In this document: positions 26,791 through 35,522 of the stretch, one piece after another
Layout: every line of letters starts with the position of its first letter
Position numbering within the stretch: position 1 is the first letter of the stretch
Program-made: the position numbers and the translations under genes
Notes under the pieces: model-generated
What the model was told of the DNA's origin: nothing
The model's database searches: none
Seen by the model: only the letters and a program-made list of their open reading frames with translations
From: Draconibacterium sp.
Lineage (GTDB): Bacteria; Bacteroidota; Bacteroidia; Bacteroidales; Prolixibacteraceae
NCBI GenBank assembly: GCA_016705335.1
Contig: JADIYN010000006.1
Location: 1-64,000, forward strand
DNA: 64,000 nucleotides
Direction: 5' to 3'

Positions 26791-27363
26791 TTCCTGTTTG
26801 CATTCATCTTTATTTCCACAGGCATCAGTAACAACAAAAGTGCGGGTAATAACCACCGGGCAAATACCTGTTTTAATATCGGAGTAAGTAACTTCAAATA
26901 AACAGTTATCGGTTGAGGTAATTCCCAAAATCGCAAAATTGGCCGGTAATATTTGCTGTTCGGTTTCAACGAATGCCAAACCGGTAAGTTCTTCCAGTTT
27001 ATCAATACCTGCATCGAATACTTCATCAACCGGGCAGGAAATTGTTGGCGCAATTGAATCGTTTATTGTAATTGTTTGTATGTATTCCTTTGAATTGTCG
27101 CACATATCAGCAATCAGATAAGTCCTTTTTATTATCGATGGGCACAATCCTTCAGGTTCACTGTCGCTTATAAATTTCACAGTGTAATTGTTACAGTTGT
27201 CAAGTACAACGCCACCGCCAAGCAATTCAAATTCTTCGCGGTTTTTGTATGGTTTTGGTATAAAACAGGCACTCACTATATTTTTTGGTTCACGATAAAT
27301 TACCGGTGCAAGTTTGTCATGGATAATAATATTCTCCATTGATTCTTTCCTGTTTCCGCACAA
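25663..27363 (-). CDS. Protein C, segment with GPFCLN repeats
   Basis: This segment has 566 aa, but the open frame extends upstream to about 27,541, so the listed methionine (MCGNRKESM) is internal. HYR-like domains come first (YTVKFISDSEPEGLCPSI, ISCPVDEVFDAG, CPVVITRTFVVTDACGNKD). Five GPYC/GPFC repeats follow. The tail after FEIITPAF is out of frame. Five T at 25,722-25,726 on the minus strand, where four would fit, explain it and restore TPAFATLGQLCPNTGTQ and the sixth repeat. Confidence 0.8.
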   Translation of the reverse strand: MCGNRKESMENIIIHDKLAPVIYREPKNIVSACFIPKPYKNREEFELLGGGVVLDNCNNYTVKFISDSEPEGLCPSIIKRTYLIADMCDNSKEYIQTITINDSIAPTISCPVDEVFDAGIDKLEELTGLAFVETEQQILPANFAILGITSTDNCLFEVTYSDIKTGICPVVITRTFVVTDACGNKDECKQEIKLLQLTIPEFEPIGPYCLNATPDLLPEISKEGIKGTWNPATIDTKTKGTKTYIFTPDADQCATEVLIDIEITDEIKPLFTAIGPFCLNSAAPALSLISENGIKGTWNPAGIETGTIGTKQYTFAPDPSQCAVPVTIDIEITDEIIPLFANTGPFCLNSTAPALSLVSDNGITGSWNPATIETGVLGTKSYTFIPDAGQCSLPVSIEIEITDEIKPLFANLGPFCLNNIAPELPSVSDNNISGKWDPVKVATDKVGTFTYTFTPDPGQCAVPVSIDIEISDEIQPVLAEIGPFCLNSVPTELPVVSENGLTGTWIPAIVVTDKVGKDNYTFTPDPGQCANPVTIDIEVFEIITPAFCHTWSALPQHRNSGITCNF

Positions 27364-27543
27364 ATCAAAAATTTCGTACCAGCGAACAATTGTTTGAGGA
27401 CATGTTTCCTTATCGTCACTCTCACGTAAAAATTTGAATGTTGACCAATCAAGACCGCAGTTATCACTGGCACTGTTTCCTTTTCCTGCTTCAAACTGTG
27501 CCCTGGTTCTGTAGATTATTGGTTTTTCTTCAGGGACATGAAA

Positions 27544-29532
27544 TTATTTTATTACCAAAACAAGTTCAGGTTTTATAGCATCGCGGATAATTATTAATTG
27601 TTCGCAAGTAGTAATATCTCCGTTTTCATTGCTTATTGAATAAGTTCGGGTTATAGTTTCAGGGCATGATTTATTATCAGAAATATCGCCTTCCCATTTA
27701 AAAGACGATTCAACCAAAGCAATTCCTGGAAGACTACGAGCGCTGCCACCACCTTTTACAAAATCAGCAAAAGTGAGAAATGGAGCAGGTTCATCGCCTG
27801 TACAGCTTACTGTTATTGTTGTCGGGCAATTGATATAAATTCCTGAATCATCAAAAATCTTAATTGTATGATCGCAGGTAGCAGTATTCCCGCAGAAATC
27901 GGAAATCTGGTAGGTGCGCGTAATCGTTTCAGGATCGGTTTTACCATCTGATGTTTCCTTTACAAATTTAAATGATGATTCAACGATTTCACAATTGTCA
28001 TCAGCATATCCTCCCGCGGTAAAATAAGCTGAATAATTTGTGTAATGTGCAGGTTTTGTTGATGATGCAATTACTATTTCAGGCGGGCAGGTCATTACAG
28101 GAGGTTCTTTGTCGTTAACGATTACCTGTTGTACACATGAAACCGGAGTACCACATAAATCCTTAACTGTATAAGTGCGGTCGATATTTAAACAGGCAGA
28201 GCCTTTTACAACAGCATCGCCACCCCAGGCAAACGTTGAAGTATCAATAACGCATTCACTAAATGCATTTCCTCCCGCAGCAGAAAATTCAGCATAATAT
28301 GTATAAACCGAGTTTTCAGCATCATCTTTACAAACAATTGTTATTTGCGACGGACAATTCATCGACATGTTTACAGGTTCTGAAATAACTGTAACTGTTA
28401 AAACTTCAGAACAACCGTTGGCATCGGTAACAATTACTGTATAATCACCTGATGACAATCCGCTAATATCTTCAGTAGTTTCGTTATTATTCCAGGTGAA
28501 AGTATAGTCAGGATTTCCACCGGCAACAGTTAAATTTATACTTCCGATGGGTTGATTTGAAGGGCCTGCATTCTGAGTTGTGGCTGTCAACTCTATTTTA
28601 TCATTAACATACAGGTTGAATGTGATGACCGAATCACAACCATATACATTAGCTATAATATTTTCATATGTTCCGGCAGCGTTGTACACCTGGCTATTCC
28701 ATGTATATGGTAAATCAGACGGACAGATTGTATCGAAAACAGTGTTGTAAGTAACCGGGAAAACTTCCAAAGATATTGTTTCGGATGCGGAACAATTATT
28801 TTCGTCGGTAACAGTGTAAACAAGTGAATAAACCCCGGCAGGAGAGCCCCTGAACTCTGGATTAGATATATTTAATGCACTTAAAAATGCCGTGCCGGTT
28901 CCACTCCACAAATAAGTGTGACTGCCGGTTCCTCCTGAAGAAATCCCTTCCAGAATGATTTTATCCGGAAAACACATTTCTGTAGCACTGGCGACAATTG
29001 ATGCAGTTAATTCTTCGGGTTCATAAAGTTCGAAATCCAATTCAGAACTGCACCCGTTGGCATCGGTAACTTTAACATGGTATTTTCCGGCGGGTATATT
29101 TATTAAATCTTCGGTTTTTTGGCCTGTGTTCCATATATATTCATACGGCAGGCTTCCACTGCTTGGTGTAATATCAATTGCACCGTTTGAATCGCCAAAG
29201 CAAAGGATTGAATCCACTTTTTCAACAGCCAGCTGAATATCTTTTTCTTCATTTACAAAAATGGAAAGGGTATCCAAACACCCCACCGCATCTGTAACCA
29301 CAACAGTATAAAGCATGTCGCCGGGAATATTAACAAGATCTTCGGTTGAAGCAACAGCTCCATTTTTATTGCTCCAACTGTATAAATAATGTGGTGTGTT
29401 TTTAAATGGTGTCCCTCCGGTAACCGTCAGGTCGATGGAACCTTTTACAAAACCCAGACATTTGGCGTCGGTACTATCGGCTGAAAGAGCTAATGGAACC
29501 GGTTCAATAATTTTAACGTCTGCAAATTCCAC
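27544..29532 (-). CDS. Protein C, SprB-repeat segment
   Basis: This is a 662-aa internal segment. SprB-like units carry CLGFVKGSIDLTVTGGTP, YTVVVTDAVGCLDTL, SNGAIDITPSSGSLPYEY and VKVTDANGCSSEL. A PKD-like unit (ASATEMCFPDKIILEG) and a YNTVFDTICPSDLPYTWNSQ unit follow, then three HYR-like domains (MNCPSQITIVCKDD, MTCPPEIVIASS, YINCPTTITVSCTGDE). The segment stops at a TAA at 27,544. The same frame continues after it with HVPEEKPIIYRTRAQFEAG, so this is a single in-frame stop rather than a simple frameshift. Confidence 0.8.
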   Translation of the reverse strand: MEFADVKIIEPVPLALSADSTDAKCLGFVKGSIDLTVTGGTPFKNTPHYLYSWSNKNGAVASTEDLVNIPGDMLYTVVVTDAVGCLDTLSIFVNEEKDIQLAVEKVDSILCFGDSNGAIDITPSSGSLPYEYIWNTGQKTEDLINIPAGKYHVKVTDANGCSSELDFELYEPEELTASIVASATEMCFPDKIILEGISSGGTGSHTYLWSGTGTAFLSALNISNPEFRGSPAGVYSLVYTVTDENNCSASETISLEVFPVTYNTVFDTICPSDLPYTWNSQVYNAAGTYENIIANVYGCDSVITFNLYVNDKIELTATTQNAGPSNQPIGSINLTVAGGNPDYTFTWNNNETTEDISGLSSGDYTVIVTDANGCSEVLTVTVISEPVNMSMNCPSQITIVCKDDAENSVYTYYAEFSAAGGNAFSECVIDTSTFAWGGDAVVKGSACLNIDRTYTVKDLCGTPVSCVQQVIVNDKEPPVMTCPPEIVIASSTKPAHYTNYSAYFTAGGYADDNCEIVESSFKFVKETSDGKTDPETITRTYQISDFCGNTATCDHTIKIFDDSGIYINCPTTITVSCTGDEPAPFLTFADFVKGGGSARSLPGIALVESSFKWEGDISDNKSCPETITRTYSISNENGDITTCEQLIIIRDAIKPELVLVIK

Positions 29533-29973
29533 ATCCGTTTTTATCGGTTACTGTTACTTTATAATTGCCTGCAATTAAATTAACCACCAACGCCGAATAT
29601 TGCGGGGGAAAAGTATTCCATTCATATTTGTAATCTTCTGTTCCACCTGAAACCAAAACACGGGCAGAACCATCATTACCGCCAAAACAGGTTACATTTT
29701 TTTTGAAATCGTTAACAACAAGAAGTTCGTCGGGTTGTGTTATTTGAATTGAGTCGGTTGACTGGCAACCAAGATTATCGGTGATGTTTACAATGTATTC
29801 ACCGGCAGCAAGTCCAAAAATAGAATCGGCAGTTGAAGTAAAGCCCTTTGGTCCTGTCCATTTATACTTAAATGGTTTGTTTCCGTTCGATACAACTGCT
29901 TTTACTGAACCTGAATTATCATTGTAGCAGCGCAGGTGTATTGGATGGAAAGTTATTTCAGGATTTGTAAATC

Positions 29974-30273
29974 TTATTTCAACGGTATTGTTGCAGGGTG
30001 ACAGGTTTCATTGATTGCGAGACCATGTGCTGTTAACATCAGTTCTACATATCCGTTGAGTTTATCATTGGGCCCTGCTGTGTAAGTGGGATATTGCAGT
30101 CTTCTGTTGTTAAATTTTCCATCGCCAAGAGTTGACCATTCCAAACTGCTATAGTTTTTTGCTACCGCTTCACCTAAATGAACAGTGTTGCTGCTGCAAA
30201 CGGATTGCAGATTGCCCGCAAATGCAAATGGTGGATTGAAAACCTTACATAACCCTGTTGTAAGGTATCGCAA
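29974..30273 (-). CDS. Protein C, second N-terminal segment
   Basis: This segment of 99 aa continues the PKD-like region after a break near 30,250 (KVFNPPFAFAGNLQSVCSSN, LEWSTLGDGKFNN, YPTYTAGPNDKLNGYVEL). It loses frame near 29,990 after NETCHP. Beyond, another frame reads VEIRFTNPEITFHP, then CFGGNDGSARVLVSGGT, which are SprB-type units up to the next segment. The listed methionine is probably internal. Confidence 0.6.
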   Translation of the reverse strand: MRYLTTGLCKVFNPPFAFAGNLQSVCSSNTVHLGEAVAKNYSSLEWSTLGDGKFNNRRLQYPTYTAGPNDKLNGYVELMLTAHGLAINETCHPATIPLK

Positions 30274-30578
30274 CCATGAATTGAATATTGTATATCGGTA
30301 ATCTTGTAGAATCCCGGGGTGGTCCAGGTTATTTGCATTTCGCTGCCATAATTGTATAACCCGGGTGTAATTAAATCTTTAATATCAGTTCCGTGCGACT
30401 GCATGATAGTGTCGCCGGTTTCATTGGTTACTGTCCATTTATAAGTTGAACCCTGTTCCCCATAGGCGCTGTAATATCTTTTTGCATCAACGCATACAGA
30501 ATCGATGACATAGTTTTTCTGTGCAGCAAGATTTGCGACAAACAAAAGGAACAATAATATGTGCATCAATTTTTTCAT
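30174..30578 (-). CDS. Protein C, N-terminal segment
   Basis: ATG at 30578 overlaps the TGA of the upstream 231-aa gene (ATGA). Residues 1-20 are a signal peptide ending LAAQ. A PKD-like domain follows (YVIDSVCVDAKRYYSA, YKWTVTNETGDTIM, MQITWTTPGFYKITDI). The last ~25 residues after GCDTLQQG are out of frame. The true continuation is KVFNPPFAFAG in the neighbouring frame. Confidence 0.7.
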   Translation of the reverse strand: MKKLMHILLFLLFVANLAAQKNYVIDSVCVDAKRYYSAYGEQGSTYKWTVTNETGDTIMQSHGTDIKDLITPGLYNYGSEMQITWTTPGFYKITDIQYSIHGCDTLQQGYVRFSIHHLHLRAICNPFAAATLFI

Positions 30579-31270
30579 TTCTCCCTTAATATTATCTGTG
30601 AATTAGCAGGTTTTGGATAGATTACAATACGCGCTTTTTCAGATGGAATTAAATTCTGTGAACACTGGTCGATTATTTCAGTAACCCAAACATCAAATTG
30701 TCCGGCAGGCAATGGCGGAAGATAAACCGTTTGCTTCGGTTCTGTAATTCCATTCAGGTTAAGTGTTGCAGTTCCATCCCCGAAAGTATATTTAAGATCC
30801 CATGGCCCCATACCAGTTAAAATAATCTTAAATACCGCAAGCTCGCCATAACAAACCGAGTCGCCCTGAAGTGTTGCGTTGAGTTCATGTTCAAGTACAT
30901 CTACCTTAAATACAAGCAGGTCATTGGAACAGGTTGTTTCGTCCCAAACCATAACCCTCAGGAAATATAAACCATTTTCGAGCCAGTTTACATGAACATT
31001 TGATCCTTCGTACATTCCTTTTTCGAAATAAAGAGCAGGATCAACATTTCCTTTTTCGGTGGCAAAGTTAACCTTTAACCAATCCTGATCGCTGAACAAA
31101 TCCCATGTATATCTGTCGCCCGGCCAGTTAACAACACTAAACTCAATTGTTTCGCACTGATAAGCTTCAACATGTTGCACAGGTATCTGAGCCGTAGCTT
31201 TTGACACAGTCAAAGCAACCAGAAGGGTTCCCAGTGTACGGTACATAATATGAAGTAAGGTGCGTTTCAC
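30575..31270 (-). CDS. Secreted PKD-like protein (231 aa)
   Basis: The start is probably GTG at 31270, in the same aataacGTGAAA context as the PorP genes. An ATG nine codons on is the alternative. A signal segment (TLGTLLVALTVSKATAQ) leads to two PKD-like domains of ~95 aa: CETIEFSVVNWPGDRYTWDL..GLYFLRVMVWDETTCSND and GDSVCYGELAVFKIILTGMGPW..YTFGDGTATLNL. The protein ends in PKPANSQIILREK. It is intact and overlaps protein C by four bases, so the two are an operon. The precise role is unknown; a partner of protein C at the cell surface is a fair guess. Confidence 0.75.
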   Translation of the reverse strand: MKRTLLHIMYRTLGTLLVALTVSKATAQIPVQHVEAYQCETIEFSVVNWPGDRYTWDLFSDQDWLKVNFATEKGNVDPALYFEKGMYEGSNVHVNWLENGLYFLRVMVWDETTCSNDLLVFKVDVLEHELNATLQGDSVCYGELAVFKIILTGMGPWDLKYTFGDGTATLNLNGITEPKQTVYLPPLPAGQFDVWVTEIIDQCSQNLIPSEKARIVIYPKPANSQIILREK

Positions 31271-31355
31271 GTTATTTGTTGTTGTTTGTTATATGCATTC
31301 TTGCTGTTTGCATCTTGCTACTTGTTTTATTAAATCATTAGTTATTAATCTTATA

Positions 31356-31592
31356 TCATCCCCTGACCTTGACATTGCCTTTTTGCAAGTCGGATGGCAT
31401 CAAATGCTGATATATCATTTTATAATCATTTTTTGTTTTCCAAAAAACTAATGGTTTACCCCGGGTCATTTCTATTGACCAACCTATGGGTTGAATTACC
31501 ATTGTACCACTACAATCGTGCGTAACACTTTTATTGCCAACAGATTTTCCACTGACTGGCGGCGTTACGCCGTTTTTATATTTCATTTCCAT
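31356..31592 (-). CDS. Small hypothetical ORF (doubtful)
   Basis: These 78 codons start with MEMKYKNGVTPP and end NVKVRG, with no signal peptide, membrane segment or domain that I recognise. It has no homologue in the window and lies in a spacer containing dispersed palindromes. It may be a remnant or chance frame. Its direction agrees with the array. Confidence 0.25.
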   Translation of the reverse strand: MEMKYKNGVTPPVSGKSVGNKSVTHDCSGTMVIQPIGWSIEMTRGKPLVFWKTKNDYKMIYQHLMPSDLQKGNVKVRG

Positions 31593-32223
31593 GTTTATGA
31601 TCCATGCATTTAGCTTTTACAAATCATACAACTGAGTCTAAAGTAAAGTATTGCTGCTCCTGCTCCCGATAGCTATCGGTAAAGGAAGACTAAAATCAAT
31701 CACCGCTTAAATCCAACGTTAGACCGGATTTTTTGGTACGATTCATTTACTTTGCTTTATCACTTTAACTTCTCTAAAATCTCATATTTCTTCCCGGTTT
31801 TGACATAATTGCCTTACCGAAAATCCTGTTAAGTGCGCCCACCAACTGGCAGACCGGTTCATTTCGCCTTTTCATAACCTATTCGTATGTGAATAGCAAA
31901 ATACCAACATGAGTACTTTCAAATCCGTTTTTAACCGGGCAGGCTGTTTTCCTTTCCTGATTACAAATTTCAGGTTACCTGTCTTTAATTATCAAACTTC
32001 CTGACCATGGAAATTACTCTCCTTTCCCTTGAAATTATCCATCCTCTTTTGGATTATATCTTTCAGGTTTTGGTTATCCAACTTTCGCCGGTACTTATTC
32101 CATTCACTCATGTATTCACACTTTTCTTCCTTTTCCAGCCCGAAGGCCCTGCCTCCGTTCCGCTAAAACGCGGAACGGAGGATAGGTATCTATGGTTATG
32201 AAAAAGCAAATTCATTAATAACC
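31593..32223. other. Spacer with palindromes between the 78-aa ORF and the 359-aa gene
   Basis: No convincing gene is present. It holds a perfect CCGATAGCTATCGG palindrome at 31,666-31,679 and a 12-bp-stem hairpin at 32,152-32,181. A plus-strand ATGAAAAAGCAAATT at 32,198 also occurs inverted at the start of the 359-aa gene. Short frames here fit chance. Confidence 0.5.
32152..32181. terminator. Strong hairpin after the 359-aa gene
   Basis: A perfect 12-bp stem (CCTCCGTTCCGC / GCGGAACGGAGG) with loop TAAAAC lies 43 bp after the 359-aa gene stop. There is no U-run on the minus strand, so it may be a REP-type element or an RNA 3' stabiliser rather than a standard terminator. Confidence 0.45.
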
Positions 32224-33303
32224 TTAGTTTTTAGGTACAAAAGGAGATGGAACAACTGCTGTAAGTGCAGGTCTTGGCGTTAAAGTGAAATTAGCCTGAT
32301 CAGTTACATTTTGTACACAACCACTGGCACCCTCATCAACATCTGCCAATGATGTATTTGTATAGTTTGCGTTTGCAGCATCATACATAATTCCATTAAC
32401 ACTAAGTGTTATTGTTTCAGTTGCAGCTGCTCCCCGTGGGGAAGCATTATTACCATTTTGAACTTCAACTCTTACAACAATACACTCTCCTCCAGAGCCG
32501 ACAACACCACCTGCAATTTTTGCGTCAACCTCATCTGTATCCGGATGCCATGTTCCAGAAACACCTGCCTCAGTCGGATAAGCCCATTCAACTGCTCCGA
32601 TTGTTTTTCCTGCAGATGATACAGCCGATAAATCCGGCATCCAGGAATCGGAAAAATTAGCAGCATTCACTGAGAAGAAGACCCAGTTTTCACCGTAATC
32701 CATAGTTAAACGATCTAATCCTGCATTGTATGTTGCATCCTGAACCGGAGAAACGCATTCACTTGCCGGAGTTGCAACTGTGCCTAACGTTCCGTCATTA
32801 TTCATTGATATTACATCAAGTGTAAAAGTGAATGATGGTTTAATTCTCCAAACCTCAATTTCATCATTACAATTCGGGGCTCCCGTAACATAAGCTACCA
32901 ATAAAACTTCATTGGCAATTCCATCAAAATACTGCCATGTGATATCAATATCCTTGGTTGTAATTCCGGTAACATTGTACACTGCAGCTTCTGCGCTCAA
33001 AATATAAGTACCGGTACCATCACCGGCATCTCTGGATGGAGTTAAAACACCTGCCGCAATTACCGGATTAACATCGGTTACAAACCAAAGAACTGAAGCA
33101 ACTGTGCCAGGATCAGTAGTTATTGAATAATTATAACTTACGCCAGGCGCCGGATTTAAAGGCCCTGCAGAAGATGCACATGTTAAGGTTGTAGGAGTAA
33201 CACATCCCGGTGTGCCTTCTACATAAGTCTGTCCAAAAGATTCATTTGCGGCGAAAATCAACGCCAGCGAAAACATTACTAAGAATAAAATTTGCTTTTT
33301 CAT
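32224..33303 (-). CDS. Secreted hypothetical protein (359 aa)
   Basis: The gene is intact, with ATG start and signal peptide (KKQILFLVMFSLALIFAANESFGQ, cut probably after GQ). The mature part is rich in Thr, Val and Asn. Visible blocks are FVTDVNPVIAAGVLTPSRD, IDITWQYFDGIANEVLLVAYV, DRLTMDYGENWVFFSV and GTWHPDTDEVDAKI. It looks like two or three beta-sandwich domains but has no cysteine repeat skeleton like the adhesins. It ends LTPRPALTAVVPSPFVPKN; a PRP-containing tail also ends adhesins A and B. It lies between adhesin B and the 231-aa/protein C pair. I cannot name the family. A surface protein acting with the adhesins is inference. Confidence 0.8.
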   Translation of the reverse strand: MKKQILFLVMFSLALIFAANESFGQTYVEGTPGCVTPTTLTCASSAGPLNPAPGVSYNYSITTDPGTVASVLWFVTDVNPVIAAGVLTPSRDAGDGTGTYILSAEAAVYNVTGITTKDIDITWQYFDGIANEVLLVAYVTGAPNCNDEIEVWRIKPSFTFTLDVISMNNDGTLGTVATPASECVSPVQDATYNAGLDRLTMDYGENWVFFSVNAANFSDSWMPDLSAVSSAGKTIGAVEWAYPTEAGVSGTWHPDTDEVDAKIAGGVVGSGGECIVVRVEVQNGNNASPRGAAATETITLSVNGIMYDAANANYTNTSLADVDEGASGCVQNVTDQANFTLTPRPALTAVVPSPFVPKN

Positions 33304-34063
33304 TTTTTAAAAATTTAAGAGCCTCCACCAGCCCCCGCCCCACGAAGGGGGTTAAGAAGGAACCAAAGGCCGATTAATAAATTGTTTTTGGCCGGCAGTG
33401 TTATATGTAATTTTACTGCCAACCCTGTTTGCTTTGTTATTTTAGTTTTTCTGCTTTAAAAAGTTCCTTGTACTTCGTGCATCTCCCGCCCTTGGCGGAT
33501 GATGTCCCTTCATTTTAATGGCCTTTGCTATTGAGGCCGGGAACAGAAGCTACGCCGGAAATTTTGTAGTTGCAGTAAAATCGGCAAAAACAGAGCGTTT
33601 TGTTTTTCAAAATGTCAAATTGCAGATTTTGATTTCCGGGTTTCGGGTTCTTTTCTTTGAACCTTAAACTTTTCATCTCTTCTGCTCAATCTTCCAAATT
33701 GTTCGTTTACAATTCGTTGGTTCGTTTTGTTTGGTGGCACATTGCTTGTTTTGCTTGCCTGCATTTAGTGCTGATGCGGTCGGAGCTTCACCCACCCCCT
33801 CCCAGGGAGGGGAGTAAGAAGAATGCTGGCCACGACAGCCCGTTATCAGGCGTGTTTTACATTTTTCCTCCTTTCTTTTTTGTGTTCATTTTTATAATCT
33901 CGTTTTTACTAATTGTTAATATTGAAATCTATTGAAATCACGTTAGTAATTGATAACTGAAACTTCTTGTTGCACATCGTTTTTACATTCCTTCATTTTT
34001 GCTTTTCTTCTCTTCAGTCTTCCGACTATAGTATTTCCTATTTCTATTTCTCTTTTCATTTTG
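33304..34063. repeat. Spacer downstream of adhesin B with REP-like palindromes
   Basis: No gene is convincing. The spacer has an 8-bp-arm palindrome CCCCTCCC-A-GGGAGGGG at 33,796-33,812, a CCGCCCTTGGCGG palindrome near 33,486, and a CCCCCGCCCC..GGGGG pair near 33,335. A pyrimidine-rich stretch on the plus strand (34,000-34,060) parallels the one beyond adhesin A. Short plus-strand frames (33,657 and 33,950) are Phe/Leu-rich and fit chance. Confidence 0.5.
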
Positions 34064-34600
34064 TTAAGGTGTTTTGGTAATTTTTGGTCGTGGTTTAATA
34101 ATTATTTCTCTTATCACAGGGTCACTTATGTTTCCGTTACAATCAGTTATCCGGTAAGTTATAGTATGGTTGAGGGTCAGGTGATTGACCCTGTCTCCCC
34201 AAAGTTCAATATCAACCACATGCGTGGAGGGTTGATTTGTGCCTGAAACGCTTGTTCCTCCATGTCCGTTTGGTGTTGCAGGATCGAAAGTTATTGTCCA
34301 TTCGATTGAATATCCTTCATTAATATTGCAGCAATTGTCGGTGTATGCTAACTCGGTCAAATCGAGATCAAGTCCTGTATTGCCTCTACGGAAAAGGTAA
34401 AAATCTTCAACCTGTCCATTATCTATTGGATAAGGGTTCGGCGCAACATTGTTATGGTCGAGGTAGCGGTTCAAATCCGTAGTATAAACCACATCAAAAA
34501 GCATTTCTACACAGCTTTCAAATGGTGTTGGCACATTGAAAGTTGGCGGTTCGTTATCGTTTACTGTTATGGTTTGTGTACAAGCGGCAGTTCCATACAT
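34064..34600 (-). CDS. Adhesin B, C-terminal segment
   Basis: These 178 aa begin with the end of an HYR domain (ACTQTITVNDNEPPTF) and then the terminal domain. Its blocks are ESCVEMLFDVVYTTD, LDLDLTELAYTDNCCN, GYSIEWTITFD, GTNQPSTHVVDIELWGDRVN, HTITYRITDCNGN and the tail KPRPKITKTP. Every block has a match in the same order in adhesin A. There is no CHU_C motif. This may be a new anchor or secretion domain, which is inference. Confidence 0.8.
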   Translation of the reverse strand: MYGTAACTQTITVNDNEPPTFNVPTPFESCVEMLFDVVYTTDLNRYLDHNNVAPNPYPIDNGQVEDFYLFRRGNTGLDLDLTELAYTDNCCNINEGYSIEWTITFDPATPNGHGGTSVSGTNQPSTHVVDIELWGDRVNHLTLNHTITYRITDCNGNISDPVIREIIIKPRPKITKTP

Positions 34601-34664
34601 GTTTGTTGCTGTCCAATCAATTGTAGTTATACCAATCTGGAAGGGATATTCGCAGGAGCGGCCG

Positions 34665-35522
34665 TTACAACCGGCAGGGGAACCAGTCCGTCATCAGGAG
34701 TGCGGCTTCCGCCGGTGCTTGTTGATCCATCAGGATTTGTAATCGTCCAGGTCCAGTCAATTGGAGGTATTCCTGAATCAATGTTGGTACTCCGGGATTA
34801 AATGGATATTCACAATTTTCATCGGCATTGAAAGTTTCATCATCTGCACATTCTATTTCAGGCGCTGTTGTGATGGTAACTGTAAAATCGCAGGTAGCAG
34901 TAGAACCGTTTGCATCAGTTAACGTAGGTAATCGTTGTAACACCCAAATAATAAGTGCCTGTTCCAACAAAATATCGTTACCTGAAAGTTGAGCAGGTGT
35001 GTACATGCTTTCATAACCAACCGGAGGAACCATTACCCAGGTAAGTACTGCATTAAAACAGTTCAGGTGGGTTGTGGGGTTACCAACAACTATTCCCGAC
35101 ACAAAATCATCTCCGGGAGCTACGCTTCTTACAATATCAGCGGGACAATCAACTGCAAGAATTTGGGATTCAATAACTGTAATATTTTGATCACATGTAG
35201 TAATATTCCCTGATGCATCAACGATTGTCCAGGTAATTGTTGTAACTCCTATCGGGAAATTATAGTCTCCTGTATAATTGTTTGTTAGCGTGTATCCCTC
35301 ACCACAAGGATCATCAACCAAAGGCGACGGAACCGAAATAGTAGCTGTACAAACTCCGGCATCAGTAGGTACTGGTCCCACATTTGGCGGACAACCTGCT
35401 GTAAACTCAGGTTTTACAAAATCTTTTATCCAAACTGTAAAAGTGCACGGTTCAGAGGGATTTCCGGCAGCATCATAAGCTATATAAGTTGGCAGTTGAT
35501 ACGCCAACATAAAAAGTTTCAC
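34665..35522 (-). CDS. Adhesin B, HYR segment
   Basis: This 285-aa segment has three HYR-type units: PEFTAGCPPNVGPVPTDAGVC with NFPIGVTTITWTIVDASGN; a VDCPADIVRSVAPGDD unit; and an IECADDETFNADENCEYP unit. The first repeats a unit near 2,450 in adhesin A. It also contains internal slips near 34,935 and 34,780, seen as lost HYR phrasing. The end after APAEAALL is out of frame. Confidence 0.7.
   Translation of the reverse strand: MKLFMLAYQLPTYIAYDAAGNPSEPCTFTVWIKDFVKPEFTAGCPPNVGPVPTDAGVCTATISVPSPLVDDPCGEGYTLTNNYTGDYNFPIGVTTITWTIVDASGNITTCDQNITVIESQILAVDCPADIVRSVAPGDDFVSGIVVGNPTTHLNCFNAVLTWVMVPPVGYESMYTPAQLSGNDILLEQALIIWVLQRLPTLTDANGSTATCDFTVTITTAPEIECADDETFNADENCEYPFNPGVPTLIQEYLQLTGPGRLQILMDQQAPAEAALLMTDWFPCRL

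Larger units (their letters stand above)
24099..30578 (-). pseudogene. Protein C: SprB-repeat surface protein with CHU_C domain (reconstructed, frameshifted here)
   Basis: Consecutive segments give one protein of about 2,160 aa. They are a signal peptide (MKKLMHILLFLLFVANLAAQ), PKD-like domains, SprB-like repeats (VTDANGCS), HYR-like domains, six 69-aa GPFCLN repeats, two HYR-like domains, cadherin-like tandem domains and a C-terminal gliding-motility-associated domain (FVPEGFSPNEDGIHDFF...GTVMVAY). By family knowledge it is a type IX secretion substrate with a type B sorting signal. The start overlaps the stop of the 231-aa gene by ATGA, so the two are probably translated together. Breaks lie near 30,250, 29,990, 29,545 and 25,722-25,726 (five bases where four fit), with an in-frame TAA at 27,544. 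Confidence 0.8.

Noticed and set aside
27300..27494. A 64-codon minus-strand frame between protein C segments
   Set aside because: The true frame (HVPEEKPIIYRTRAQFEAG, then CGLDWSTFKFLRE) lies in another phase over the same DNA.
33657..34246. Plus-strand ORFs of 92 and 98 codons after adhesin B
   Set aside because: Low-complexity hydrophobic text over palindromes, and the second overlaps the adhesin C-terminus in antisense.
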